DNA of 6,298 nucleotides from an uncultured Prevotella sp. (GCA_900769055.1 CAAGFF010000283.1:1-6298); one strand, 5' to 3'; positions 1 to 6,185 are shown, numbered from the stretch's first letter. Made by a program: numbers and translations. Notes: generated by a model not told the origin, from the sequence alone.

Positions 1-2685
1 ATCCTTAAGGGCATCAGCAAGAACATTCTTTCCACCAGCTAAGAGACCTCTTCTGCTGTAGAAAGCCTTTGATGCATTCATAATCTTGTTGCCGATATTT
101 CCCTGGAAGAAGGCCGTCAAAGACCACTTCTTATAGTTCAGGGTGTTGTTCCATCCGTATGTCAGCTTAGGAAGAGCGCAACCGACCTTTGTCTTATCCT
201 CTTTTGTTGGTTGTGTAGTCTTCTCACCAGTACGCTCACCAGTCTCAGGGTCGTGAACCCAGAATGTAGACTGTCCTTGCTCATTATAACCTGCCCACTC
301 GTATGTCCAGAATGTACCGAGAGACTCGCCTTCCATTATACGCTGAACTTCTCCATTAGAAGAAATACCAATATCTATATCTGCAACATCCTTGTACTCT
401 TTAGAATACTTTTTGTTTGACAGTTTATCAACCTTGTTTTTGTTGTGTGCGAGGTTGAGAGTTGTCTGCCATGTGAAATCCTTTGTCTTTACAGGAACAG
501 CATTGATAGTTACCTCGATTCCGGTATTGGTAATATCTCCAACGTTCGCCCATATTTCATCTACAGGATAGATGTTGGTTGAAACCGGATAATTCCAAAT
601 AAGGTCAGATGTTTTCTTTGAGTAGAACTCAATGCTACCGCTAAGCCTGCTGTTAAGGAAAGCGAAATCAACACCTACATTGAACATCTTGGTAGTTTCC
701 CACTTCAGGTCAGGGTTGCCATTCTGTGTTGCTTTCAACTTAGAGTATGTAATACCATTGTATGTAAAGCTGCTTTCAGAATCCAAGCCGAAGAGAGTAT
801 ACGCCTTGTATGCACCACAGCCGAGTGCATTACCGCTGACACCATATCCAAGACGGAGCTTCAACTGGTCGAAGATGCCATCCTTCATGAAAGACTCCTC
901 TGCGATATTCCATGCTGCGCTGACAGACGGGAAGGTACCCCAACGGTTGTTGGCACCGAATACAGAAGAACCGTCACGGCGTACAGTTGCCTGCAACATA
1001 TACTTGCCGTCATAAGAATAGTTGGCACGACCATAGAATGAGATGTTGCGGACAGTCTCCTCAATACCGCTGTCTACATCAGACATACCATTGATGAAGT
1101 TACCATACGAGAGGTTCTTGAAACCAAGCTGGTCGTCATAGAAATTGTATACAGATACACCGAAACCGTCATTCCTTGTACGCTCTTCCCAAGAATAACC
1201 AGCCATAAGGTCGAGCTTATGAACCTTTGCGAAGGTCTGTCCGTAGTTTACATAGGTCTCGAACGTCTGGTCATGTCCCATGCGCGTATCACGGTGTGCC
1301 TTACCATTGTTGCCACCATAAGGAAGCTGAGACTGCGAGCTGTTGTAATAGCTATATACCTTCTGATTGGTGTTGTATGAATAGTTGGCGTTCCAAACAA
1401 GTCCGTCAATAATCTTAAGGGCAGCCTTACCGGTAAACTGTGTTCTTCTCCACTCGAACTCGTTGCCATCCTCGTTAATCATGGACATCGGGTTGTAGTT
1501 CTGTGAGCCGATATATGACTCATACCATGTACCGTCATCGTTACGTACTGGATTTACAGGAGAATAATAGTTCATGGCATCAAGAACCGACTCGCCCCTC
1601 TGTCCTGTAGGTACGCCCTTATGCTTTCCTCTCATGGCATTGATACCTGCAGAAAGTGTAAGACGATCCTTAAGGACATTTGTTGTGATGAGCGCACGGC
1701 CATTGACACGGTTCATGCCGGTACCACGGACAACACCATCATTATTGATGTAGTTCAAGCTGGCAATATATTTTGTCTGCTTGTTGCCACCACTGATAGA
1801 GAGGTTGTGATTGTGGCTGAAACCAGTGCGGAGAACCTCATCCTGCCAATCGGTATTGGCACCCGGGTCTTCAACAAGCTCGCCAGAAGCACGGAGGTCG
1901 GCGGCCGATGCCATATCGAGAGTCTTCAACACGCTGTTCAGGGCTACATAACCGTTATATGACACATTGGTACGTCCCTCAGCACCACTCTTTGTAGTGA
2001 TGATGATAACACCGTTTGCTGCCTTAGAACCGTAGATGGCGGTAGCAGTAGCATCGCGGAGCACATCGATAGACTCTATATCATCTGGAGCAACCATAGA
2101 GATATCCATGCCAGGGATACCATCAATTACATAGTATGGCTGCATGGCCTCACCATCACGAAGAGAAGAAGAACCACGAAGAGTGATGCTTGGTGTTCCG
2201 TTAGGGTCACCAGTAGATGTAATAACCAAACCGGCAACCTTACCCTGAAGCATCTGTGCCGGGTCGGTGTATACGCCTTGGTCAAGATCCTTGGCAGATA
2301 CTGTGGTGATGGAGGATGTTACGTCCTTACGGCGCATGGTACCGTAACCAACGACTACAACCTCGTTGAGGGTCTCGTCATCAGCCTGCAGAGTGATGCT
2401 CTGTCCGGGAGTGATGTACTGAGTCTCGTAGCCTACGTATGAGACTTTGAGTTTGGCGTTAGCCTTAGTTGTTTTCAAGGTATAGCGTCCGTTGACATCG
2501 GTAACGGTACCATTATTGGTACCCTGTTCCAATACGGTAACGCCTACCAGCGGTTCGCCGTTAGCGTCCTTGATGACACCCGACTTCTGGCTCTGTGCCA
2601 TTGCTGCTGTACTACAAAGCAACAAAGATGCTGAGAAGATTGTCTTCAGCATACCTGCTTTTGATAGGTTTCGTACTTTTAGCAT
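1..2685 (-). CDS. SusC/RagA-family TonB-linked outer membrane transporter, partial (C-terminus beyond base 1)
   Basis: This is a TonB-dependent outer membrane pore of the SusC/RagA type, which imports oligosaccharides together with a SusD-like surface lipoprotein. The frame is open from the ATG at 2683-2685 to base 1, giving 895 codons. Family members usually have about 1000-1100 residues, so roughly 100-200 are missing. Residues 1-30 form a signal peptide (hydrophobic IFSASLLLCS, cleavage after AMA). Residues 36-110 resemble the carboxypeptidase-regulatory-like domain (GEPLVGVTV, TDVNGRYTL, SYVGYET). Residues 107-115 read NEVVVVGYG, typical of the segment before the plug. The plug spans about 116-235 and contains YYVIDGIPG and the SusC signature DATATAIYGSKAANGVI. 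The rest is beta-barrel, with RRDGSSVFG and GTFPSVSAAWNI near residues 568-592. Met12 is an alternative start, but Met1 follows the AT-rich leader more naturally. It lies 79 bases downstream of the GH28 gene on the same strand. The substrate is inferred from that neighbour only. Confidence 0.97.
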   Translation of the reverse strand, partial: MLKVRNLSKAGMLKTIFSASLLLCSTAAMAQSQKSGVIKDANGEPLVGVTVLEQGTNNGTVTDVNGRYTLKTTKANAKLKVSYVGYETQYITPGQSITLQADDETLNEVVVVGYGTMRRKDVTSSITTVSAKDLDQGVYTDPAQMLQGKVAGLVITSTGDPNGTPSITLRGSSSLRDGEAMQPYYVIDGIPGMDISMVAPDDIESIDVLRDATATAIYGSKAANGVIIITTKSGAEGRTNVSYNGYVALNSVLKTLDMASAADLRASGELVEDPGANTDWQDEVLRTGFSHNHNLSISGGNKQTKYIASLNYINNDGVVRGTGMNRVNGRALITTNVLKDRLTLSAGINAMRGKHKGVPTGQRGESVLDAMNYYSPVNPVRNDDGTWYESYIGSQNYNPMSMINEDGNEFEWRRTQFTGKAALKIIDGLVWNANYSYNTNQKVYSYYNSSQSQLPYGGNNGKAHRDTRMGHDQTFETYVNYGQTFAKVHKLDLMAGYSWEERTRNDGFGVSVYNFYDDQLGFKNLSYGNFINGMSDVDSGIEETVRNISFYGRANYSYDGKYMLQATVRRDGSSVFGANNRWGTFPSVSAAWNIAEESFMKDGIFDQLKLRLGYGVSGNALGCGAYKAYTLFGLDSESSFTYNGITYSKLKATQNGNPDLKWETTKMFNVGVDFAFLNSRLSGSIEFYSKKTSDLIWNYPVSTNIYPVDEIWANVGDITNTGIEVTINAVPVKTKDFTWQTTLNLAHNKNKVDKLSNKKYSKEYKDVADIDIGISSNGEVQRIMEGESLGTFWTYEWAGYNEQGQSTFWVHDPETGERTGEKTTQPTKEDKTKVGCALPKLTYGWNNTLNYKKWSLTAFFQGNIGNKIMNASKAFYSRRGLLAGGKNVLADALKD

Positions 2686-2729
2686 AACTGTTAATTTTAA
2701 AGGTTTATTAATTAATTGTAACTCGATTG

Positions 2730-2737
2730 CAAAATTA
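2730..2737 (-). promoter_or_regulatory. Possible -7 box of a separate susC promoter
   Basis: On the minus strand this reads TAATTTTG, which fits the Bacteroidetes TAnnTTTG -7 element. It lies in the AT-rich 79-base gap between the GH28 stop and the susC ATG and would give a leader of about 35-40 bases. No TTTG sits at the expected 19-21-base distance upstream; the nearest TTG (2752-2754) is only 14 bases away. The promoter may be weak or activator-dependent, or the match may be chance and susC may be read through from the GH28 promoter. The leader carries TAACAGTT just before the ATG, and the GH28 leader has the same 8-mer. Confidence 0.45.
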
Positions 2738-2764
2738 CGATAAGGAAAAGTCAATGACGTTTAG

Positions 2765-4087
2765 TTACTGTCTCATTGTTGTTACTACGTCGAGTGTGCA
2801 GTCCGTAGCGTTCTGCGTTGTCACGGCACGTCCCTGCGTAGGCATGAACTGCATGTCACGGCATGGGCGCAAGTCTATGGCACCGCCCTCATAGGCAGTG
2901 ACCTTCTTCTTGACGAGCCTTACATTGCTGAAATGCACATTGTTGACCTTTCCCTCTACATCACCGCCCACGAAGCATCCATTCTCGCTGTTGGCGACGA
3001 TGTTGTTGAAATATATGCGGCTCACCTCTCCACAGCGTCCCACCGTCTCACCCTTAGGGAAACGCCAGTTGGCATCCTTGTGGTTGCCGTTGGCACGCGG
3101 ATAGCTGGTAACGTATATCGGCTCGGCCTTTCCCCACCACACATCACTCCAGAGCTGGCAGTCCATGATGATGTTTGAGAACACCACGTCAGTGACTGTT
3201 CCCTCGTCACGGTTCTGTATGCCCAGTCCTCGGTTGGAGCGTGTGATGATGCAGTTGTCGAACACCACATTATATATAGAGTCCATATTCTCACTACCTA
3301 TCTTTATGGCGCACGAGCGACTTGTCATAACGCAGTTTGTCACTGTTATGTCGTGGCATGGGCCATACTGCTCGAACTCCCGGCGGTTCTTCAGGCAGAT
3401 GCAGTCATCGCCAGAGGTTATATGGCAGTTGCTTATCCTCACGTTGCGGCTATGGTCGAGGTCTATGCCGTCGCCATTGCGTATCTTCAGATTGTTCAGC
3501 AGGTTGATGCCGTCAATGACTGCTCCGTTGCATCCAATTAGATGCACCGTCCAGTAGGCACCTTCGCGGATGGTAATGTCACGTATGGTAAGATTGTCTA
3601 CCCCGATGAGCGTAAGCACATGCGGACGCGGGTCGAAAGTGGTAACGGGCTTAAGCTCGTAAGAGTCGTCAAGCTCCTTTCCCATGAAGGCAATGCCGTT
3701 GCCATGGATTGTTCCCTTGCCTGTTATGGAAATATTGTCGGCTCCGTTGGCATATATCCACATCATGCCCTCACCACGGTTCTCACCGAAGGCACTGAGA
3801 TTGTAGATGCTCTCATCAGGATTGGCTATCAGCACAGCCGTAGCCTCAAGGTGCAGGTTGACATTCGACTTCAGGCGCAACGGTCCTGACATAAATGTAT
3901 AGTTGGCAGGCAGAAGCACCGTGCCACCTCCTTGTGCGGAGCACTCGTCAATGGCTTTCTGAATTGCCTTGGCGTCATCAACCATCTTATTGCCCACTGC
4001 GCCATAGTCAACAACATTGTATGTGCGCTGCGCAAATGACGAGAAGGGAAAAACCAACGAAAAAAGAACGAATATGAATTTATTCAT
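2765..4087 (-). CDS. Secreted glycoside hydrolase family 28 (polygalacturonase-like) protein
   Basis: The 440-residue protein has a signal peptide (residues 1-19, FIFVLFSLVFPFSSFA, then Q20) and a right-handed parallel beta-helix. The N-terminal part is the pectate-lyase-superfamily strand (YNVVDYGAVGNKMVDDAKAI, residues 23-42, then GGGTVLLP and SGPLRLKSNVNLHL). GH28 acidic residues are present: NGDGID (204-209) and SGDD (225-228), matching the NTD and DD motifs. At the position of the usual GHG motif the sequence is SRSCAIKIGSE (256-266), and at the position of RIK it is NRGLGIQNRDEG (285-296), so the standard His and the Arg/Lys pair are missing. GH28 enzymes hydrolyse galacturonate- or rhamnose-galacturonate-containing pectins. 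The exact bond cut here cannot be read from sequence. The length is normal for bacterial members. The protein is probably periplasmic or surface-exposed. It is first in the susC-containing segment and has its own promoter (4177-4207). Confidence 0.93.
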   Translation of the reverse strand: MNKFIFVLFSLVFPFSSFAQRTYNVVDYGAVGNKMVDDAKAIQKAIDECSAQGGGTVLLPANYTFMSGPLRLKSNVNLHLEATAVLIANPDESIYNLSAFGENRGEGMMWIYANGADNISITGKGTIHGNGIAFMGKELDDSYELKPVTTFDPRPHVLTLIGVDNLTIRDITIREGAYWTVHLIGCNGAVIDGINLLNNLKIRNGDGIDLDHSRNVRISNCHITSGDDCICLKNRREFEQYGPCHDITVTNCVMTSRSCAIKIGSENMDSIYNVVFDNCIITRSNRGLGIQNRDEGTVTDVVFSNIIMDCQLWSDVWWGKAEPIYVTSYPRANGNHKDANWRFPKGETVGRCGEVSRIYFNNIVANSENGCFVGGDVEGKVNNVHFSNVRLVKKKVTAYEGGAIDLRPCRDMQFMPTQGRAVTTQNATDCTLDVVTTMRQ

Positions 4088-4123
4088 AGATTTAATCTCA
4101 ACTGTTAGTAGTATCTTGGTAAA

Positions 4124-4141
4124 CCATAAGCCGCTTATTGG
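4124..4141. promoter_or_regulatory. Small inverted repeat in the GH28 leader
   Basis: ATAAGC (4126-4131) and GCTTAT (4133-4138) form a near-perfect palindrome, and CC/GG at the outer ends adds to the symmetry. It lies within the roughly 80-base untranslated leader of the GH28 gene, downstream of the promoter. It could be an operator for a PUL regulator or a weak RNA hairpin, but a loop of one base makes an RNA stem unlikely at full length. Chance is not excluded. Confidence 0.3.
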
Positions 4142-4176
4142 GCTACGAATTTACACATATATTTAATATGACAATG

Positions 4177-4207
4177 CAAAGATAGCGTTTTTTTAAACAC
4201 CAAACAA
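4177..4207 (-). promoter_or_regulatory. Promoter of the GH28-susC segment
   Basis: Read on the minus strand, TATCTTTG (4177-4184) matches the Bacteroidetes -7 consensus TAnnTTTG. A TTG (4205-4207) lies 20 bases upstream, at the expected -33 position; a TTTG at 4201-4204 lies 16 bases upstream. Transcription would start near 4170 and leave a leader of about 80 bases before the ATG at 4087. Confidence 0.75.
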
Positions 4208-4329
4208 CTTTTATTCGTTTTTTTTAGGGCAGAGGGTGAAATTTGTAACCATTCTATATGCCATATCGAGACTTGACGGAAACAAGTTGAGGTTATAAGT
4301 CGGAATAGGATTAGGTCTATACAAGCGAA

Positions 4330-4420
4330 TGCGCACACAGCACATGAAGAATATCTGCGCACACAGCACATGAAGAATATTTGCGCACACTGCACATGAA
4401 GAATATCTGCGCACACAGCA
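4330..4420 (+). repeat. Tandem array, 26-base unit, 3.5 copies (outer part of left arm)
   Basis: Three complete 26-base units (4330-4355, 4356-4381, 4382-4407) and a 13-base half unit (4408-4420) stand head to tail. Each begins TGCGCACACAGCACATG, and the copies differ at only two positions (an A/T change in the third copy and the last base of the second). The half unit runs straight into hairpin A of the left arm. The unit length is not a multiple of three, so the array does not encode a regular peptide repeat. A diverged version stands in reverse orientation at 4752-4842. Confidence 0.9.
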
Positions 4421-4551
4421 GAACCTCGGAGAGGTTCCACTGCATAGTAACCGATGGACGTAGTCCTTCGGATATCGTCCCAAAAACATCCTTAAAACAT
4501 ACGCGTCCCGTCGTGCTGGCACGACGGGACGCACGTTTGGAACAAACGTTT
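4421..4551 (+). repeat. Left arm of the mirrored element: four successive hairpins A-B-C-D
   Basis: Four palindromes follow each other. A (4421-4437): GAACCTC and GAGGTTC, loop GGA. B (4451-4471): CCGA and GGAC pair with GTCC and TCGG around loop GTA, with one T/T mismatch. C (4503-4532): a perfect 14-base-pair stem GCGTCCCGTCGTGC with TG between the halves. D (4533-4549): ACGTTTG and CAAACGT, loop GAA. The linker between A and B (4438-4450) and the segment ACATACGC before C also recur in the right arm. No protein gene is credible here, since the open frames are by-products of the palindromes. The function is unknown; a structured RNA, a palindromic repeat element or a protein-binding DNA structure would all fit. 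Confidence 0.88.
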
Positions 4552-4623
4552 ATTAAGCAGGAAACATAAAGGAGAATAGGCATGAGAGGGTGTGTATAGC
4601 AAGAGTAAAACGTAGGGCACATC
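4552..4623. other. 72-base spacer between the two arms
   Basis: This is unique sequence between the mirrored arms. I see no inverted symmetry, no TAnnTTTG promoter and no gene. AAAGGAG followed by ATG at 4582 would open a frame of only five codons, which I do not count as a gene. Confidence 0.6.
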
Positions 4624-4751
4624 AAACGTTTGTTCCAAACGTGCGCCATGGGCGATGCCCATGGCGCGTATGTTTAAAGGCAACGGTTCAGACACATATC
4701 CGACGGTCGTAGACCGGTCGGTTAATATGCAGTGGGACCTCTCCGAGGTCC
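4624..4751 (-). repeat. Right arm of the mirrored element: hairpins D-C-B-A in reverse orientation
   Basis: This is the reverse-oriented relative of the left arm. D (4626-4642) is identical, and the identity extends to 19 bases (4624-4642 against 4533-4551). C (4643-4667) is a perfect 11-base-pair stem GCGCCATGGGC with loop GAT; its sequence and length differ from left C, but its pairing is intact. B (4700-4721) pairs CCGAC and GGTC with GACC and GTCGG, with one bulged base. A (4735-4751) is GGACCTC and GAGGTCC, where one A-T pair of the left arm has become G-C. The A-B linker (4722-4734) matches the left one at 12 of 13 bases. Stem changes that keep pairing argue that the fold matters, or that the element spreads as palindromes. 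Confidence 0.88.
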
Positions 4752-4842
4752 TGCAGGGTGCGCAGGTGCCCTCGTGTGCAGGGTGCGCAGGAGTCCTCGT
4801 GTGCAGGGTACTCAGAGTGCGCAAGTCCCTCATGTGCTGGGT
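4752..4842 (-). repeat. Diverged tandem array, about 25-base unit (outer part of right arm)
   Basis: In minus-strand reading the units begin TGCGCACCCTGCACACGAGG. There is a half unit next to hairpin A (4752-4764), a 25-base unit (4765-4789), a 34-base unit carrying an insertion of about 9 bases (4790-4823), and a degraded copy (4824 to about 4842) that ends in CAGCACATG as in the left array. It is the counterpart of 4330-4420 but more diverged between copies, so the two arrays have evolved or been homogenised separately. Confidence 0.8.
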
Positions 4843-4866
4843 GAGGATGTTACCTCCGCTGCTTGC

Positions 4867-5005
4867 GGACGCATTTCATGCGTCCCTACATTTAGGATGC
4901 TACGTCCAATACAATTTGTAGGATGCGACGTTCAATACATTTTGTAGGATGCAATGTCCCTACAGTTAGGATGCGCCCCTATAGTTAGGAAGTCCCTGTA
5001 TTTAT
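4867..5005. repeat. Array of short hairpins with TAGGATGC...CGTCC units
   Basis: It opens with a perfect hairpin at 4867-4885 (GGACGCAT and ATGCGTCC, loop TTC). About five irregular units of 16-26 bases follow, near 4881, 4903, 4929, 4955 and 4976, fading out near 5005. Each complete unit alternates two mini-stems: GGATG-NNN-CGTCC-like (4897-4909, 4921-4933, 4947-4959) and CCTA...TAGG or TACA...TGTA (4885-4896, 4909-4919, 4937-4947, 4959-4970, 4977-4988). Where CCTA is replaced by TACAA, the opposite side changes to TTGTA, so pairing is kept. No coding content is visible. It lies between the mirrored element and the efp terminator. Confidence 0.75.
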
Positions 5006-5025
5006 GTGGTTAGGCTAGAAGGGGG

Positions 5026-5071
5026 AAAACAAAAACTCAGCGCCGTGCAGGAATTACTTCTGCACGGCGCT
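5026..5071 (-). terminator. Intrinsic terminator of efp
   Basis: AGCGCCGTGCAG (5039-5050) and its exact complement (5060-5071) form a 12-base-pair GC-rich stem with a 9-base loop. On the minus strand the stem is followed by GAGTTTTTGTTTT, a run of T as expected for Rho-independent termination. It lies 59 bases after the efp stop codon. There is no T run on the plus side, so it acts in the efp direction. Confidence 0.88.
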
Positions 5072-5087
5072 GCTAAGATGTATTGTC

Positions 5088-5120
5088 GGCTACTGCCTGG
5101 GACCTGAGCATCAGGCAGCC
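5088..5120 (-). other. Second hairpin between the efp stop and its terminator
   Basis: CTGCCTG (5093-5099) pairs with CAGGCAG (5112-5118), and GG/CC extend the stem past a small bulge. It is not followed by a T run, so it is not a terminator by itself. It may stabilise the 3' end of the efp transcript. Confidence 0.45.
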
Positions 5121-5129
5121 AACGGAATA

Positions 5130-5696
5130 TTATTCCTTAACGCGGTTGAGGTAAGAACCATCGCGAGTGTCAACCTGGATAAGGTCGCCCTCGTTGATGA
5201 AGAGAGGCACACGGATCTCAACGCCAGTCTCCAGAGTAGCAGGCTTGGTAGCGTTGGTAGCTGTATCGCCCTTGATGCCCGGCTCAGAGTGAGTTACGCG
5301 CAGGTTGGTCTTAACAGGCATTTCGGCAAGGAGGATAGTACCGTCGCTGGTATCGGTAACGACCTCAACAACATCGCCTTCCTTCATGAACTCCACACCA
5401 GTAATCTGATCCTTGTTGACAGGAATCTGCTCGAAGGTCTCCTGGTTCATGAGGATGCAACCTGTTGGGTCTTCATAGAGATACTGATATGGGCGACGCT
5501 CTACGCGTACATCCTCAAGCTTGAATCCAATCTGGAATGTGCGCTCAAGCACTCGTCCGTCGGAAACATTCTTCAGCTTGGTAATCATTACAGTGTTGCC
5601 TTTACCTGGTTTCCTGTGCTGGAAGTCGATGCAAGTCCAGATTTTGCCATCCATGCGGATGCAAGTTCCAATTTTGATTTCCTGTGAATTAATCAT
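5130..5696 (-). CDS. efp: Translation elongation factor P
   Basis: EF-P binds the ribosome between the P and E sites and relieves stalling at consecutive prolines. The protein has 188 residues, the usual length. It shows the N-terminal KOW-like domain with the tip loop KPGKGNT (residues 29-35), where Lys32 is the counterpart of the lysine modified in some bacteria (Lys34 in E. coli). The two OB domains follow, with RTFQIGFKLEDVRVERR and, near residues 128-188, the family signature HSEPGIKGDTATNATKPATL and then GVEIRVPLF, ending in DTRDGSYLNRVKE. Whether Lys32 is modified cannot be told, since no epmA/epmB-like or other modification gene lies in the window. It is transcribed alone, divergently from rpmH, with its own terminator at 5026-5071. 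The start is preceded by an AT-rich stretch and no Shine-Dalgarno sequence. Confidence 0.98.
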   Translation of the reverse strand: MINSQEIKIGTCIRMDGKIWTCIDFQHRKPGKGNTVMITKLKNVSDGRVLERTFQIGFKLEDVRVERRPYQYLYEDPTGCILMNQETFEQIPVNKDQITGVEFMKEGDVVEVVTDTSDGTILLAEMPVKTNLRVTHSEPGIKGDTATNATKPATLETGVEIRVPLFINEGDLIQVDTRDGSYLNRVKE

Positions 5697-5741
5697 TGTC
5701 GTTTATGTGTAAATGTTTGTATATTCACTAATTTTGCGGTG

Positions 5742-5749
5742 CAAAGTTA
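5742..5749 (-). promoter_or_regulatory. -7 box of the efp promoter
   Basis: Minus-strand reading gives TAACTTTG, a full match to TAnnTTTG, about 45 bases before the efp ATG. Upstream at the -33 distance there is only a run of T (TGTTTTTTT), so the -33 element is poor or degenerate. Transcription should begin near 5735. Confidence 0.65.
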
Positions 5750-5800
5750 CTATATTTTTATAAAAAAACATAGAAATATGGGCGAAAAATCACTTTATTC

Positions 5801-5831
5801 TTTGTCAATTGGAAAATTATGAGTAATTTTG
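5801..5831 (+). promoter_or_regulatory. Promoter of rpmH
   Basis: TTTG (5801-5804), 19 bases, TAATTTTG (5824-5831) is a textbook Bacteroidetes promoter. Transcription would start near 5838 and leave a leader of about 59 bases. Confidence 0.85.
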
Positions 5832-5842
5832 CAGCCCAAAAG

Positions 5843-5858
5843 GCAGGTTATAGCCTGC
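5843..5858 (+). other. Hairpin in the rpmH leader
   Basis: GCAGG (5843-5847) pairs with CCTGC (5854-5858) around a six-base loop, just after the predicted transcription start. It may only protect the 5' end of the mRNA; a regulatory role as a ribosomal-protein leader is possible but not shown by the sequence. Confidence 0.35.
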
Positions 5859-5896
5859 TGTGATACAGAACATAACATTAAAAAGTCAAGAATAAA

Positions 5897-6052
5897 ATGA
5901 AAAGAACATTTCAGCCCCACAACCGTCGCCGTGTGAACAAGCATGGTTTCCGTGAGAGAATGTCGACAAAGAACGGCCGCCGTGTACTGGCTTCCCGCCG
6001 TCGTCATGGTCGCAAGAAGTTAACTGTTTCTGACGAGCACCACGGAAAATAA
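5897..6052 (+). CDS. rpmH: 50S ribosomal protein L34
   Basis: The ATG at 5897 opens a 51-residue, strongly basic protein with the L34 pattern throughout: MKRTFQPHNRRR, NKHGFRERM, STKNGRRVLASRRRHGRKKLTVSDE. It is a small structural protein of the large ribosomal subunit. The length is normal for Bacteroidetes, which often carry a short tail after KKLTVSDE (here HHGK). It is too short for common ORF-length cut-offs and easily missed. It stands alone between its own promoter (5801-5831) and terminator (6079-6121). In many bacteria rpmH lies next to rnpA and dnaA; here the neighbours are efp and a probable PASTA protein, an arrangement I recall from Bacteroidales. Confidence 0.98.
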   Translation: MKRTFQPHNRRRVNKHGFRERMSTKNGRRVLASRRRHGRKKLTVSDEHHGK

Positions 6053-6078
6053 TCCAGCTTGTTATACAGAAGCGTAAG

Positions 6079-6121
6079 GGCAGCAAAGAGACTGATTGTT
6101 TCTTTGCTGCCTTTGTTGTTT
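6079..6121 (+). terminator. Intrinsic terminator of rpmH
   Basis: GGCAGCAAAGAGAC (6079-6092) pairs with GTTTCTTTGCTGCC (6098-6111) in a 14-base-pair stem with a single G-T pair and a 5-base loop. It is followed by TTTGTTGTTT. It begins 27 bases after the rpmH stop. Confidence 0.88.
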
Positions 6122-6185
6122 GGCATTATCTTCAGACAAGACAGGCTGCACTCGGATATGCAAAACCAAAAAAAGTCTTTTTTGT

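Noticed and set aside
211..3889. Plus-strand open frames opposite susC and the GH28 gene
   Set aside because: They are antisense to long, clearly conserved coding frames and have no recognisable products.
4330..4420. CRISPR array
   Set aside because: The units follow each other directly with no unique spacers, and no cas genes are present.
4421..4551. Integron-type attC sites
   Set aside because: The hairpins lack the paired RYYYAAC/GTTRRRY core sites and no integrase or cassette genes are present.
4582..4599. Five-codon frame after AAAGGAG in the spacer
   Set aside because: It is too short to judge, and Shine-Dalgarno-like sequence is not a reliable start signal in Bacteroidetes.
4533..4642. 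Invertible promoter (phase-variation switch) flanked by inverted repeats
   Set aside because: The 72-base spacer contains no TAnnTTTG promoter, no recombinase gene is near, and the 19-base identity is part of hairpin D inside a larger diverged structure. Read-level inversion data could reopen this.
4135..4947. Several overlapping open frames of 60-113 codons on both strands across the repeats
   Set aside because: They arise from GC-rich palindromes and tandem units, overlap one another in several frames, lack promoters and show no recognisable domain. The 26-base unit changes frame in each copy.
5729..5736. Plus-strand TAATTTTG as a second rpmH promoter
   Set aside because: No TTTG lies 19-21 bases upstream, and the promoter at 5801-5831 is much better placed.
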